Source of the DNA: Chloroflexota bacterium
GTDB taxonomy: Bacteria; Chloroflexota; Limnocylindria; Limnocylindrales; CSP1-4
Direction of reading: 5' to 3'
DNA: 64,000 nt
Assembly (NCBI GenBank): GCA_019637815.1
Contig: JAHBUZ010000007.1
Coordinates: 1 to 64,000, forward strand
A program made the position numbers and the translations under genes. Shown piece by piece: positions 49,881 to 58,969 of this stretch. A model generated the notes under the pieces. That model saw nothing but the letters and a program-made list of their open reading frames with translations. It made no database searches and had not been told where the DNA came from. Within the stretch, counting starts at the first letter, position 1; each line of letters opens with the position of its first letter.

Positions 49881-50693
49881 CTACCGGCCACCCCGAACCT
49901 CCCGGACACGGGCCATGAACGCGGCGACGCGCGCCGGGTCGACGGGGTTCCAGGTGTCCCCGTCCACCTTGAACGTGGAGCCCACCACGGCACCATCCGC
50001 GACCGAGAGCTGCTCCTGGACGTTCTCCAGCCGGACCCCGGTGTTGGCGAAGACCACGGTGGATGGCACGGCTGCCTTCACCGTGCGCAGCGCGTCCACG
50101 GACGTGCTGACACCCGCGGTCAGGCCGGAGACACATAGCGCATCCGGGCGCGCGTTGAACACCGTGGAGCGGGCGATGTCCGCGACGTCCCGCGGTGCGA
50201 GGTACGCAGCCGCCTCCGGCACGATGTTGAACAGCAGCCGCACGTGGCCACCGCCGATCGCATGCTGGTGCCGGACGACCTCGCCACACGCCGTGTCCCA
50301 GACGCCGAAGTCGCTCGCATACGCGCCCGTGAAGATCTCGCGCACGAACGAGCCACCCGTGGCCACCGCGAGGTCGATGGACGCCTTCGGATCCCACAGC
50401 ACGTTGACCCCGAACGGGATGCGGATCTCCGACCGCAGCTCGCCGATGATGCGTGCCATCGTGGCCACCGTGATGGTGTGCACCTTCGTGAGATAGGGCA
50501 GGCTGGCCTCGTTCGAGAACATCACGGCGTCCACGCCGCCGTCCTGGAGCGCCGCGAGATCGCGACGCGCATGCTCCAGCACCCCGTCCACGCCGCTCGT
50601 GGGGTCATAGGCGGGATCGCCGGGCATCGCCCGGAGATGGCACATGGCGATGATGGGGCGGTCGGTCCCGAACAGGTCGGTGGTCCAGGTCAT
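49881..50693 (-). CDS. BtpA/SgcQ-family TIM-barrel protein
   Basis: A 270-residue member of the BtpA/SgcQ family. Landmarks are PIIAMCHLRAMPGDPAYDP, DLAALQDGGVDAVMFSNEASLPYLTKV (in part: GGVDAVMFSNEA), IPFGVNVLWDPKASIDLA, VREIFTGAYASDFGVW, and late PSTVVFANTGVRLENVQEQLSVADGAVVGSTFK (in part: ADGAVVGSTFK). The fold is a phosphate-binding TIM barrel. BtpA was first linked to photosystem I stability, while SgcQ-like copies sit in bacterial sugar operons, where an aldolase- or epimerase-like step is suspected. The ATG at 50693 has GGGAG upstream. Context with an FGGY kinase and an isomerase favours a sugar-phosphate role. Confidence 0.88.
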   Translation of the reverse strand: MTWTTDLFGTDRPIIAMCHLRAMPGDPAYDPTSGVDGVLEHARRDLAALQDGGVDAVMFSNEASLPYLTKVHTITVATMARIIGELRSEIRIPFGVNVLWDPKASIDLAVATGGSFVREIFTGAYASDFGVWDTACGEVVRHQHAIGGGHVRLLFNIVPEAAAYLAPRDVADIARSTVFNARPDALCVSGLTAGVSTSVDALRTVKAAVPSTVVFANTGVRLENVQEQLSVADGAVVGSTFKVDGDTWNPVDPARVAAFMARVREVRGGR

Positions 50694-50752
50694 GGTGGGT
50701 CTCCCGGTGCGGTCAGGTGGCTGGCCCACGATCGGGCCAGGCGGCTGGGTCG

Positions 50753-52339
50753 TCAGTGGCTCGGCGGATCGTGCGTCGGCGGATCGTGCGTCGCCGGCCC
50801 ACGGCGCGTGTCCGTCGCGAGAGCGTGCGCGATGCTCGACGTGTCGCGGTACAGCGCCCGATACAGGGCATATCGATCGTCGTGGAGCGCCTGCGTGGCG
50901 GGATCCGGTGCGATGACCGGCCCGGGCTCCACCCAAGTCCGCGTCGCCTCGAGATCGGGCACGAGGCCCGTCCCCGCTGCCGCGAGCATCGCGTCACCGA
51001 GCGCCGCGCCCGGTGTCCGCTGGACCTGCTGGGGCCGCCCGGTGACATCGCTCACGGTACGCACCCAGAGCTCGTTGCCCGTGCCACCGCCGATGGCCAC
51101 GAGCCGATCGAGCGAGACGCCAGCCGCCTCCATCGCATCGAGGTTGTCCCGCAGGCCGTACGCGATGCCCTCGATGAGCGCGCGATACACGTGCCCCCGG
51201 GTGTGGGAGAGCGTCAGCCCCAGGATGACGCCACGCGCCAGCGGGTCGTTGATGGGCGTCCGCTCACCGCTCCAGTAGGGCAGCGCGAGGAGCCCGTCCG
51301 CACCCGGCGGCACCCTGGCCGCCTCCTGCGCGAGCAGGGTGAAGGCGGCATCGAGACCCTCCAGCTCGGCCGTCGGTCCCGTCCCGTCGGTCAGCGATGG
51401 TCCGAGGGTGTCCCGGAACCAGGTGAGCAGCGCGCCCGTGGTGGACATGCCGGCCGCCAGCGCGTACGTGCCGGGATGCAGATAGACCGTGGGCCACTGC
51501 GCCGTGCTGACGAGGAGCCGGTCGCTGACGGCGATGAGGAACCCGGAGCTGCCGTACATGATCATCGTGTCACCCGGGTCACGGACCCCCGCCGCGGTCG
51601 CCTCGGACGCTGCGTCCGCGGTGCCCACGATGACCGGGGTGCCCTCACGCAGACCGGTCGCGCGGGCCGCGTCCGCGTGGATGTGCCCGGCCACCGCCGC
51701 GGTCCAGTCGATCTCGGGGAGCAGCGCACGGTCGCACACGAGGTCGAGCGCGGCCGGTGCCCAGTCCCGCGTGTGCAGGTCATACAGCGGCCCGTACGCG
51801 GCGGCCGTGTAGTGGTCGATGACCACCCGACTGGTCAGGCGATACACGAGATACGAGGTGGAGGTCATCACCCGGTGGGTCCGCGCCCACACGTCGGGCT
51901 CGTGCCGACGCAGCCACAGGATCTTGGGCCCCGCCGCCTGTGCGCTGAGCGCCGAGCCGGTCTGGCGCAGGATCCAGTCCGGGCCCAGGCGATCGGTGAG
52001 CTCGGTGATCTCCTCCGCGGCGCGGGTGTCGATGCCGTACAGGATCGCGGGCCGCAGCGGCCGACCAGCCGCATCCACGGGCAGCACGCACGGACCGATG
52101 GCGCTGCAGCCCACGGCACCGATGGCCTCGCCGCCGACCCCGGCCTGCGCCAGGAGGGTCTGCGACAGCGTCACGAGGTCGTGCCACCAGACGCCGTCCG
52201 CGTCGTGCTCCGCCCAGCCCGGCCGCGGTGTCTCGGTGGCATGCGGGACCGCGGCGGACGCGACGATCCGTCCGCTCGTGGTCACGAGGACGCCCTTCGA
52301 TTCGTGCGTCCCGATATCGATCCCCAGGACCAGCGTCAT
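50753..52339 (-). CDS. FGGY-family carbohydrate kinase
   Basis: A 528-residue kinase of the xylulose/ribulose/glycerol-kinase fold. The N-terminal phosphate-1 motif is LVLGIDIGTHESKGVLV, and the substrate part PRPGWAEHDADGVWWHDL is typical of XylB-like proteins. The second domain shows TPVIVGTADAASEATAAGV, LPYWSGERTPINDPLARGVILGL (FGGY signature region: YWSGERTP), and ADENINE-type motif LVAIGGGTGNELWVRTVSDVTGRPQQV. The C-terminus has a DPPTHDPPSH repeat tail. The ATG at 52339 was chosen because the longer frame has no family sequence. It would phosphorylate the imported or modified sugar. Sugar identity is open (ribulose, xylulose, erythrulose and branched sugars are all used in this family). 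Confidence 0.9.
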   Translation of the reverse strand: MTLVLGIDIGTHESKGVLVTTSGRIVASAAVPHATETPRPGWAEHDADGVWWHDLVTLSQTLLAQAGVGGEAIGAVGCSAIGPCVLPVDAAGRPLRPAILYGIDTRAAEEITELTDRLGPDWILRQTGSALSAQAAGPKILWLRRHEPDVWARTHRVMTSTSYLVYRLTSRVVIDHYTAAAYGPLYDLHTRDWAPAALDLVCDRALLPEIDWTAAVAGHIHADAARATGLREGTPVIVGTADAASEATAAGVRDPGDTMIMYGSSGFLIAVSDRLLVSTAQWPTVYLHPGTYALAAGMSTTGALLTWFRDTLGPSLTDGTGPTAELEGLDAAFTLLAQEAARVPPGADGLLALPYWSGERTPINDPLARGVILGLTLSHTRGHVYRALIEGIAYGLRDNLDAMEAAGVSLDRLVAIGGGTGNELWVRTVSDVTGRPQQVQRTPGAALGDAMLAAAGTGLVPDLEATRTWVEPGPVIAPDPATQALHDDRYALYRALYRDTSSIAHALATDTRRGPATHDPPTHDPPSH

Positions 52340-52352
52340 GATCGACCGATGG

Positions 52353-53258
52353 TCAGGCAAGGCCCAGCAGGATGTCCAGCTTGCGCCCGATGTCCCGGAT
52401 GCCTTCCTCCGGCGCGAACCGGTACGGCGGCACCTCCGCCACGAGATAGCCGTCATAGGCGGCCTCGCGGAGGGCCACCATGACCTCGTGCCACGGCACA
52501 TCACCCTGGAACAGGTGCGTGAACCCGCGGATGTTGCCCACCTCCGACAGGAAGTCCTTGGCGTGGACCGTCAGCAGGTGCGGGCCCAGGATCCGGATCC
52601 ACTGGTCCGGATAGCCGTACTGCATCACATTGCCGATGTCGAAGTGGACGCCCACGAACGGGCTGTCGAACGACGCCACCAGGGATCGCATCTCGAGGGG
52701 CGAGTACAGGAACTTGCCCCACACGTCCTCGATACCCATGCCCACACCGCGCTCGGTCGCGTGCGGCAGCAGCTCCGCGAGCGCGTCCCGCAGTCGCTCG
52801 TAGGCCACGTCATAGGGGATGCGTGACGTCACGACCCCCGGGATGACCAGGATGTTGGGCGCGCCGACCATGGCCGCGATGTCCAGCAGCCGCCGGACCA
52901 GGTCGATGCCCGTCGCCCGCGTCGCCGGGTCCGCATCGATGAGCGAGTAGTGGAACTGGGCGATGGTGAGCACCGACGAGATGGCCAGGCCATGCGAGCG
53001 CGCGAGGTCCGCGACCGCGACCACCTCCTCGTCCGGCGTGTCGAAGCGGATCGCCTTGCCCGCCCTGAAGGTCGAGCCGACGCTCCGCGCGATGTCGCCG
53101 ATGAGGCCCTCGTTGGCACTCGTCCGGATCGCCTCGAAGAAGGGCGGATGGTCGATGCTCAGCTCGATGGCATCGAAGCCTGCCTCCGCGGCCAGCTCGA
53201 AGCTCCGCTCCCAGGTCCAGTCCTGGGGCAGGCACCACTGGTTGAGCGCCTTCCTCAT
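52353..53258 (-). CDS. Sugar phosphate isomerase/epimerase (AP-endonuclease-2 TIM barrel)
   Basis: A 301-residue TIM-barrel protein of the xylose-isomerase-like/IolE/IolI clan. Blocks are FELAAEAGFDAIELSIDHPP, GLAISSVLTIAQFHYSL, VGAPNILVIPGVVTS, GVGMGIEDVWGKFLYSPLEM, VGVHFDIGNVMQYGYPDQWI and VHAKDF. The metal ligands of the clan (Glu in MGIEDVW, Asp and His in VHFDIGN and VHAKDF, and Glu in LVAEVPPY) are all visible. It likely interconverts ketose/aldose or epimers of the imported sugar. Its ATG overlaps the UgpC stop by 4 nt, so it is co-translated with the importer. Confidence 0.9.
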   Translation of the reverse strand: MRKALNQWCLPQDWTWERSFELAAEAGFDAIELSIDHPPFFEAIRTSANEGLIGDIARSVGSTFRAGKAIRFDTPDEEVVAVADLARSHGLAISSVLTIAQFHYSLIDADPATRATGIDLVRRLLDIAAMVGAPNILVIPGVVTSRIPYDVAYERLRDALAELLPHATERGVGMGIEDVWGKFLYSPLEMRSLVASFDSPFVGVHFDIGNVMQYGYPDQWIRILGPHLLTVHAKDFLSEVGNIRGFTHLFQGDVPWHEVMVALREAAYDGYLVAEVPPYRFAPEEGIRDIGRKLDILLGLA

Positions 53259-54394
53259 GGCGCGGGGTCCATGCGCGTGCCATCGGCACCGAACACGTGG
53301 AGCACATCGCGGGGGATCTCCAGCGCGACCGTGGTCCCCTCGCTGACCGAGCCGTGGCCGGCCACCCGGACGACACAGCGCGTGCCATCGATGTCCACGG
53401 TCACGAAGTCCTCGGCGCCCACGTCCTCCACGAGGCGCACGGTCGCCACCGCGTCCGCACCCGGAGTCTCCGCGGACCGCAGCCGGATGTCCTCCGGTCG
53501 GATGCCCAGCGTGACCTGGGTGCCGTCCTCGACCGGCGGCGCCGCATCGAGGCCGATGCGCACGACCCCCACGAACGCGACGCTGCCGTCCCGCCGCTCG
53601 ATGTGTCCCGGGAGCAGGTTCATCTGGGGTGAGCCCACGAAGGTCGCCACGAACGTGTTGGCGGGCCGGCTGTAGATCTCACGGGTGGTGCCGATCTGCT
53701 GGACCGCGCCGTCCTTGAGCACCACGATCCGGTCCGCCATGGTCATGGCCTCCACCTGGTCGTGGGTGACATAGATCGTGGTCTTGCCCACCCGACGATG
53801 GAGCTGGAGCAGCTCGCTGCGCATCTGGACGCGCAGGATGGCGTCGAGGTTGGACAGCGGCTCGTCCATCAGGAACGCGACGGGGTCCCGGATGATGGCC
53901 CGGCCCAGCGCCACCCGCTGCCGCTGGCCACCGGACAGCTGCTCGGGGTACTTGGTCAGCTGCTGTCCCAGCTCCAGCAGCGCGGCGACCTCCGTGACCC
54001 GCTGCGCCACCACGTCCCTGGCGACCTTGCGCATCTTCAGCGGGAAGCCGATGTTGGCAGCCACGGTCATGTGCGGATACAGCGCGTAGTTCTGGAACAC
54101 CATGGACACGTCACGGTCCTTGGGCCGGACATAGTTGACGAGCCGGTCCTGGATGTAGACCTCGCCCCCGGACGCATCCTCCAGCCCCGCGATGATCTTG
54201 AGGATGGTGCTCTTGCCGCAGCCGGACGGGCCCAGGAGGACCACGAACTCGCCCGGCTCGATCTCCAGGTCCACATGCTCCAGCACGGTCAGCGCGCCGT
54301 ACCGCTTGTTGACGCCGACCAGCTCGATGGCGTACGGGAGGTCCGCCTGGGCTGCGGCGGGATGGGTGGCGGTCGACGTGTCGGTGGGGTTCAC
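53255..54394 (-). CDS. CUT1 sugar ABC transporter ATPase (UgpC/MalK)
   Basis: A 379-residue ATPase. The ABC domain has Walker A GPSGCGKSTILK, Q-loop FQNYALYPHMTV, signature LSGGQRQRVALGRAI, Walker B FLMDEPLSNLD and H-loop YVTHDQVEAMTM. The C-terminal OB/TOBE domain (FVGSPQMNLLPGHIE, LGIRPEDIRL) marks the MalK/UgpC family. It powers the two permeases upstream. The GTG at 54394 overlaps the permease stop (GTGA), and the longer frame is discarded for that reason. The TOBE domain is complete, so regulatory interactions are possible. Confidence 0.93.
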   Translation of the reverse strand: MNPTDTSTATHPAAAQADLPYAIELVGVNKRYGALTVLEHVDLEIEPGEFVVLLGPSGCGKSTILKIIAGLEDASGGEVYIQDRLVNYVRPKDRDVSMVFQNYALYPHMTVAANIGFPLKMRKVARDVVAQRVTEVAALLELGQQLTKYPEQLSGGQRQRVALGRAIIRDPVAFLMDEPLSNLDAILRVQMRSELLQLHRRVGKTTIYVTHDQVEAMTMADRIVVLKDGAVQQIGTTREIYSRPANTFVATFVGSPQMNLLPGHIERRDGSVAFVGVVRIGLDAAPPVEDGTQVTLGIRPEDIRLRSAETPGADAVATVRLVEDVGAEDFVTVDIDGTRCVVRVAGHGSVSEGTTVALEIPRDVLHVFGADGTRMDPAP

Positions 54395-55305
54395 TGCTTG
54401 AGCGCTCCTGCGATCGAACGGGCCTGGAACTGCCGCTGGAACAGGAAGAAGGCGAGGGCGAGCGGCACCATGCCCAGCACGGCAGCCGCGGACCACAGGC
54501 TGAAGTTGACCGACGTCATGTTGCGCATGCTCGCGACACCCACCGTCAGCACCTGGAGGTCGGTGTCCCGGACCGCCACGAGCGGCCAGATGAAGCTCAT
54601 GTACATGTCCGTGAAGGTGATGATCGCGAGCACCACGAGTGACGGCTTGATGAGCGGCAGCACGATGCGCCGGTAGATGCCGAACTCGGATACGCCGTCC
54701 AGGCGCGCCGCGTTCTCGAGGTCACGCGGCAGCATCGAGATCACCTGGCGCATCAGGAACACGCCCAGCGGGTTGCACAGCGGCGGCAGGATCAGCGCGA
54801 GGTACGTGTCGTGGATGCCCAGCGCGTGGGACACCGTGTAGAGCGGCAGGATGATCGCGCCGTAGGGCACCAGGAGCATCGCGATCATCAGCAGGAAGAA
54901 CACGTTCCGGCCCACGAAGTGGAGCTTCGCGAAGGCGTAGCCCGCCATCGAATCGAGGAACACCTTGGCGACGGTCACGATCGTGCCCACGAACAGGGTG
55001 TTGAACATCCAGCGCGGGAAGGCGCTGTCGGTCAGGAGCTTCTCGTACTGACCCAGGTACGGCGGGAAGGGCAGCCAGCGCGGCGGATACTCGAACAGCT
55101 GGCCCGATTCCTTGAGCGAGGCGCTGATGACCATGAGGAACGGCCCCACGAGCACGATGCACGACGCGATCAGGACCAGGTGATAGAGCGCACGCTCGAA
55201 GCGGCTGGGCTCGCCCGCCGCCCCGCCACCGAACAGGCGCTCACGGAGCGTCGGGGCGGGCCGCTCGGGTCGGACGCGGGGGGCGCGGGTCGCACGCGTG
55301 GTCAT
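54391..55305 (-). CDS. CUT1 sugar ABC permease (MalG/UgpE type)
   Basis: A ~304-residue permease with six spans. The Arg/Pro-rich N-terminus is cytosolic. The EAA coupling loop is ENAARLDGVSEFGIYRRIVLPLIKP, matching the family E-A-A-x-x-D-G-A-x-x-x-x-x-F-x-x-I-x-L-P. SLKESGQLFEYPPRWLP and LFQRQFQARSIAGALK are the MalG N- and C-terminal landmarks. The ATG at 55305 is preferred over the GTG at 55317, which lies across the upstream stop. It forms the heterodimeric channel with the next gene. Confidence 0.92.
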   Translation of the reverse strand: MTTRATRAPRVRPERPAPTLRERLFGGGAAGEPSRFERALYHLVLIASCIVLVGPFLMVISASLKESGQLFEYPPRWLPFPPYLGQYEKLLTDSAFPRWMFNTLFVGTIVTVAKVFLDSMAGYAFAKLHFVGRNVFFLLMIAMLLVPYGAIILPLYTVSHALGIHDTYLALILPPLCNPLGVFLMRQVISMLPRDLENAARLDGVSEFGIYRRIVLPLIKPSLVVLAIITFTDMYMSFIWPLVAVRDTDLQVLTVGVASMRNMTSVNFSLWSAAAVLGMVPLALAFFLFQRQFQARSIAGALKQ

Positions 55306-55309
55306 CGGG

Positions 55310-56287
55310 CTACCCACGCTTCGGGCGCATGAGGCGGATCACGAGCAGGGTCATGCCCAGGATCACGGTCAGGAGCAGCACGGAGATCGACGCACCCAGG
55401 CCGATCTGCCCGTCACCGAACACGTACCACCACACGTAGTACACCGCGCTGCGGGTCGCGGTGCCGGGTCCGCCACGCGTGAGCACCAGGATGATGTCGA
55501 AGACCTGGAGCGCCCAGATGGTGGACATCAGCACGGCCAGGAGCAGGATGTTCCGGATCCCCGGCAGGGTCACGTGCCAGAACCGCTTGGCCGAGTTGGC
55601 GCCGTCCAGCTGTGCTGCCTCGTACAGCTCGCGTGGCAGGCCCACGAACGCGGCCAGGAAGAAGATCGCCCAGTAGCCCACGCTGCGCCAGACATCCGCG
55701 GCGGCCACGATGGGCAGCGCGTTGGAGGCGGACAGCCAGTTGACCGGCGGCATGCCCACGCCGCGCAGGATGAGGTTGAGCAACCCGAAGTCCGCGTGGG
55801 TCATGAACACCCAGATGAGGCCCACCACGATCGGCGGCACCAGGACCGGGAAGTAGATGAAGAAGCGATAGACCGTCGCGCCTCGCTGCACCCGTGCCAT
55901 CGACATCCCCAGCACCATCGCGAACACGATGATCGTGGGCACGGACATGAGCGCGAACATGAGCGTCGTGCGCAGCGCACCGGACGCCTCGATGGAGTTG
56001 ATGATCCGGACGAAGTTGTCGAGGCCCACGAACTCGGTGCCGCCCAGCAGCCGGCCGGACTGGGCGCTCCACCAGAACACCCCCAGGACCGGGATGAGCA
56101 GGAACAGCACGAAGAACACGCCCACCGGGGCCACGAACGCCCACCCGGTGAGGTTGCGCTGGAGGACCCATCGGATCCGCAGCCGCCGATGCTCGGCGGC
56201 CGACAGTGGGGCGTGTCGCGCGCGGGGCGCAGGGATGGTCCGGGGGGCAGGATGCACCCCCGGACCAGAGGAGGAGGAGGCCGTCAT
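55310..56287 (-). CDS. CUT1 sugar ABC permease (MalF/UgpA type)
   Basis: A 325-residue permease with six spans. The N-terminal cytosolic tail is Pro/Arg-rich. GWAFVAPVGVFFVLFLLIPVLGVFWWS, GLDNFVRIINS and LYEAAQLDGANSAKRFWHVTLPGIRNI (EAA loop: YEAAQLDGANSAKRFWHVTL) are MalF/UgpA landmarks, and LTRGGPGTATRSAVYYVWW is the usual element after span five. It is the second gene after the binding protein and precedes the MalG-like gene by 4 nt. The substrate depends on the binding protein. Confidence 0.92.
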   Translation of the reverse strand: MTASSSSGPGVHPAPRTIPAPRARHAPLSAAEHRRLRIRWVLQRNLTGWAFVAPVGVFFVLFLLIPVLGVFWWSAQSGRLLGGTEFVGLDNFVRIINSIEASGALRTTLMFALMSVPTIIVFAMVLGMSMARVQRGATVYRFFIYFPVLVPPIVVGLIWVFMTHADFGLLNLILRGVGMPPVNWLSASNALPIVAAADVWRSVGYWAIFFLAAFVGLPRELYEAAQLDGANSAKRFWHVTLPGIRNILLLAVLMSTIWALQVFDIILVLTRGGPGTATRSAVYYVWWYVFGDGQIGLGASISVLLLTVILGMTLLVIRLMRPKRG

Positions 56288-56342
56288 GCCGGTGGAGCCG
56301 TCATGTGGCCAGGAGCGATGTCGTGACCCGTCGGGAGACGGC

Positions 56343-57713
56343 TCAGAACTCCATGATCTGGTTGATCACCGTCTCGGCGTTCTGGATGGCCTCGGTCGAG
56401 CTGACCTCACCGGCGTACGCGCGCTCGATCTGCGGGGTCGTCCCGAAGTTGATGTCCGGCCCCTGCGGGATGGCCATCATGAACACGCCGTAGGTGGTGA
56501 GCTCCTCGAGCGCGGTCAGCATCTGGGCCGGGATGAGTGCCTCGTACTCGGGACCGAAGGCACCCTCATGCGACGGGTAGTACCCGGCGTTGCCCGCGTA
56601 CGGACCGATGATCTCGGGTGACGTCCAGAACCGGAGGACCTCCCAGGCCAGCTCCGGGTTGGGGGTCTTCTTGCCGATGCCCAACGACATCGTGTTGAGG
56701 ACCGTGGCCCGGCCGCCCGGACCCGGAGGCCACGCGCGGACCTCCCACTCGAAGGGCACCTCGCGGCGCTTCAGGGTGCCGGCCACCGAGGCGTCGTAGC
56801 CGACCATGCCCAGGCGACCACCCGCGAAGGCGTCGATGCCCGTGGTGTAGTCGTACTGGCCGAGCGGCGGGGATGCCTGGTGGGTGAGGAACAGGTCGAC
56901 CATGTCCTGCGTCGCCTGGATCGCGTTCGGCGTGTTGACCGCCGGCGCCGACAGGTCCGGGGTCAGCCAGTCCGTACCAGCGCTCCGCAGGCGGCCGTAC
57001 CACTCCACGTAGTTGTGGAGGTTGAGGCCGACACCGAACTCGCCCGTGGACGGGTTCGTCATGCCGATCGCGGCGTCCCGGAAGGTGTCCCAGCCGTCCA
57101 CGAACGAGCCGTCGAAGCCCGCAGCGCGGAGCTTGTCCATGTTCACGTACAGCGCGTTCTCGGGGAACCACAGGTAGGGCACGGCCACCGGATACGGCGA
57201 CATGCCCAGGATCCGCTCGATCCCCGTGATCTGGGCGCGATCGTCAGCGAAGCCCGGGTCGTCCACGAAGGGCGCGAGGTCCAGGAGCGCCGAGTCATCC
57301 GCCGAGTAGAAGACGATGTCACCCTCGCCCAGGGTGTAGATGTCGTGGGCACCCTCGGTCAGCGACAGCTGGACCTCCGTCCGGGAGGTGGCCCAGTCGA
57401 ACAGCCGGAACGTGAACGTCACGTTCGGATAGCGCTCGTTGAACTTGGCCGCGATGGCGCGCTGGACGTCCATCTCGTCTTCGGTGAAGGGGCCCAGGAG
57501 GAACCGGATCTCACCGGTGACATCACTGGGCAGGCTGGACTCGCTGCTCTGCGCGGCGACGGGACGCGACGCCAGCAGGCTGGCGGCCGCGGAGGCCGAC
57601 ACACCCAGCGCCATGAGCCGTCCCATGAACGCGCGGCGGGTGATCCGGCCAGACAGGTACTCGCGTGTCAGCTCCGAGACGAGTCGGCCTCGCTGCGGTT
57701 CGATCACGGTCAT
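56343..57713 (-). CDS. Tat-exported CUT1 sugar-binding protein
   Basis: A ~456-residue solute-binding protein, first gene of the operon. The Tat signal reads RITRRAFMGRLMALGVSASAAASL (RRAFMG), cleaved after PVAAQ. Mature blocks are GEIRFLLGPFTEDEMDVQRAIAAKF, NVTFTFRLFDWATSRTEVQLSL, IYTLGEGDIVFYSADDSALLDLAPF, WFPENALYVNMDKLRAAGFDG, WDTFRDAAIGMT and YDYTTGIDAFAGGRLGMVGYD, a clear MalE/UgpB-like fold. The ATG at 57713 lies behind GGAGGAGGAG. A sigma70-like promoter and an inverted repeat precede it. Aromatic residues in the cleft cannot be matched to a ligand by eye; the neighbouring lactonase and kinase suggest a sugar or sugar acid. Confidence 0.92.
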   Translation of the reverse strand: MTVIEPQRGRLVSELTREYLSGRITRRAFMGRLMALGVSASAAASLLASRPVAAQSSESSLPSDVTGEIRFLLGPFTEDEMDVQRAIAAKFNERYPNVTFTFRLFDWATSRTEVQLSLTEGAHDIYTLGEGDIVFYSADDSALLDLAPFVDDPGFADDRAQITGIERILGMSPYPVAVPYLWFPENALYVNMDKLRAAGFDGSFVDGWDTFRDAAIGMTNPSTGEFGVGLNLHNYVEWYGRLRSAGTDWLTPDLSAPAVNTPNAIQATQDMVDLFLTHQASPPLGQYDYTTGIDAFAGGRLGMVGYDASVAGTLKRREVPFEWEVRAWPPGPGGRATVLNTMSLGIGKKTPNPELAWEVLRFWTSPEIIGPYAGNAGYYPSHEGAFGPEYEALIPAQMLTALEELTTYGVFMMAIPQGPDINFGTTPQIERAYAGEVSSTEAIQNAETVINQIMEF

Positions 57714-57920
57714 CTCCTCCTCCAGGGGCATCAGTCGCCCGGGACTAGTGCCGATGTGGCATGCCACCCCGCCCGGACGGCCCGCATCCAGGGACCGTGG
57801 GCCGCCACGCCCCGTCCTGGGGCCGTGGGGGGACGCGAGTGGACGGTGCGAGCCGCGTGGTGGTTGGGGGGACACACCTCCTCCCGGCAGCCGCCTGACA
57901 TCCCGCCACAGGATCGCCAA

Positions 57921-57945
57921 CTGGTCGGCCACTGCGTCCGACCAG
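57921..57945. promoter_or_regulatory. Inverted-repeat operator at the CUT1 promoter start point
   Basis: CTGGTCGG (57921-57928) and CCGACCAG (57938-57945) are perfect 8-bp inverted copies with a 9-bp spacer. The right arm reaches the -10 and the left arm lies around +10, where a repressor would block initiation. A GntR/FadR dimer from the adjacent genes is the obvious candidate. Confidence 0.55.
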
Positions 57946-57971
57946 ACTAGCATGCACCGATTCCGTGTCAA
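57944..57971 (-). promoter_or_regulatory. Sigma70-type promoter of the CUT1 operon
   Basis: Minus strand: -35 TTGACA (57971-57966), 16-nt spacer ending TGC, -10 TAGTCT (57949-57944). Consensus -35 and an extended -10 make it the best promoter in the window. Confidence 0.7.
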
Positions 57972-58159
57972 GCCTCGAAGCCCCTGGCAGGCGCGCCGGA
58001 CGCCCGACGCGGCGGCATCCCGGGGGTGTCGGTCGTCCATCCCCGCCCCATCGACCGCGGGGCTATGATGGGCTGGCCGCACATGGCTGCACCCGACGGG
58101 TCGCGCGAGGGACCGCTCGTCCGAGGACCGCGCGCCAGACGGCCCATGGATGAGGTGTC

Positions 58160-58969
58160 ATGACGGACCCCAGCTCACCGACCGGGACGACCGTGGCGCG
58201 CCAGGTCCTTGCCCTGCTCGCATCGAGTGGTCTTCGCGAGGGGGACCGGATCCCCTCCGAGCGGGTGCTGGCCACCGAGCTGCGCGTCAAGCGCGCCGTG
58301 GTCCGCGAGGCGCTCCGCTCGCTGATGCTGCTCGGCCTGCTGGAATCACGACCCGGCAGCGGCACGTTCGTGTCCGGCGCGGACAGCGAGTGGGTCAGCA
58401 AGGCCATCGAGTGGGGCCTCCTGCTGGGGGTCCGGAACACCATCGACCTGGTGGAGGCACGTGGTCAGCTGGAGATCGTGGCGGCGCGGCTCGCGGCACA
58501 GCGGCGGACCGCGGCGGACCTCGAGGAGCTGGGCGCGATCATCGAGGCGATGGGCAGGGCGGGCAGCGACCGGACGGACCTCACGGCACATGACCTGGCG
58601 TTCCACCTGGCACTCGCGCGCGCGTCCCACAGCGACGTGCTGTCACACCTGTTCGAGAGCGTCAGCACGCTCCTGGAGGTCTGGATCTCGCGGGTCCTCG
58701 CGTCCAAGCCGGCCGCGGAGCTCCACGGTGAGTACCTGGAGCACAAGCAGATCCTCGATGCGGTGGCCGAGTCGGACGCGGAGCGCGCCCAGGAGCTGAT
58801 GCGGGAGGCGATGCGCCTGGGCCAGCGGAGCCTCGTCCAGACGCTCCAGGCGGCCGCCCGGCACGAAGCGGAGGATCGCGCGGACCGCCTCCTCGTGGTG
58901 CGCGGCTCGCGCACGTCCGACCGGTCGCGGAGCACATCCGGCGTGCGGGTCGCCGGTGGGCGCTGGTGA
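58160..58969 (+). CDS. GntR-family regulator, FadR subfamily (first of two)
   Basis: A 269-residue FadR-type regulator. The wHTH is GLREGDRIPSERVLATELRVKRAVVREALRSLMLLGLLESRPGSGTFVSG (in part: VVREALRSLMLLGLLESRPGSGTFV). The FCD effector domain has its metal-site residues in LTAHDLAFHLALARASHS (Asp and His) and GEYLEHKQILDAVAESD (His), followed by A...MREAMRLGQ. Such regulators bind small carboxylates or sugar acids. ATG has no strong ribosome site. Its TGA overlaps the second GntR gene's GTG. It probably controls the CUT1 operon and/or the lactonase locus. Confidence 0.92.
   Translation: MTDPSSPTGTTVARQVLALLASSGLREGDRIPSERVLATELRVKRAVVREALRSLMLLGLLESRPGSGTFVSGADSEWVSKAIEWGLLLGVRNTIDLVEARGQLEIVAARLAAQRRTAADLEELGAIIEAMGRAGSDRTDLTAHDLAFHLALARASHSDVLSHLFESVSTLLEVWISRVLASKPAAELHGEYLEHKQILDAVAESDAERAQELMREAMRLGQRSLVQTLQAAARHEAEDRADRLLVVRGSRTSDRSRSTSGVRVAGGRW

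Larger units (their letters stand above)
57714..58159. other. Divergent control region between the CUT1 operon and the GntR pair
   Basis: 446 nt without a gene. It holds the CUT1 promoter (57944-57971) and the CTGGTCGG/CCGACCAG inverted repeat over its -10, a long (~225 nt) leader in front of the binding protein, and a TATGAT -10 candidate for the GntR genes at 58064-58069. I see no conserved RNA fold in the leader. Confidence 0.6.
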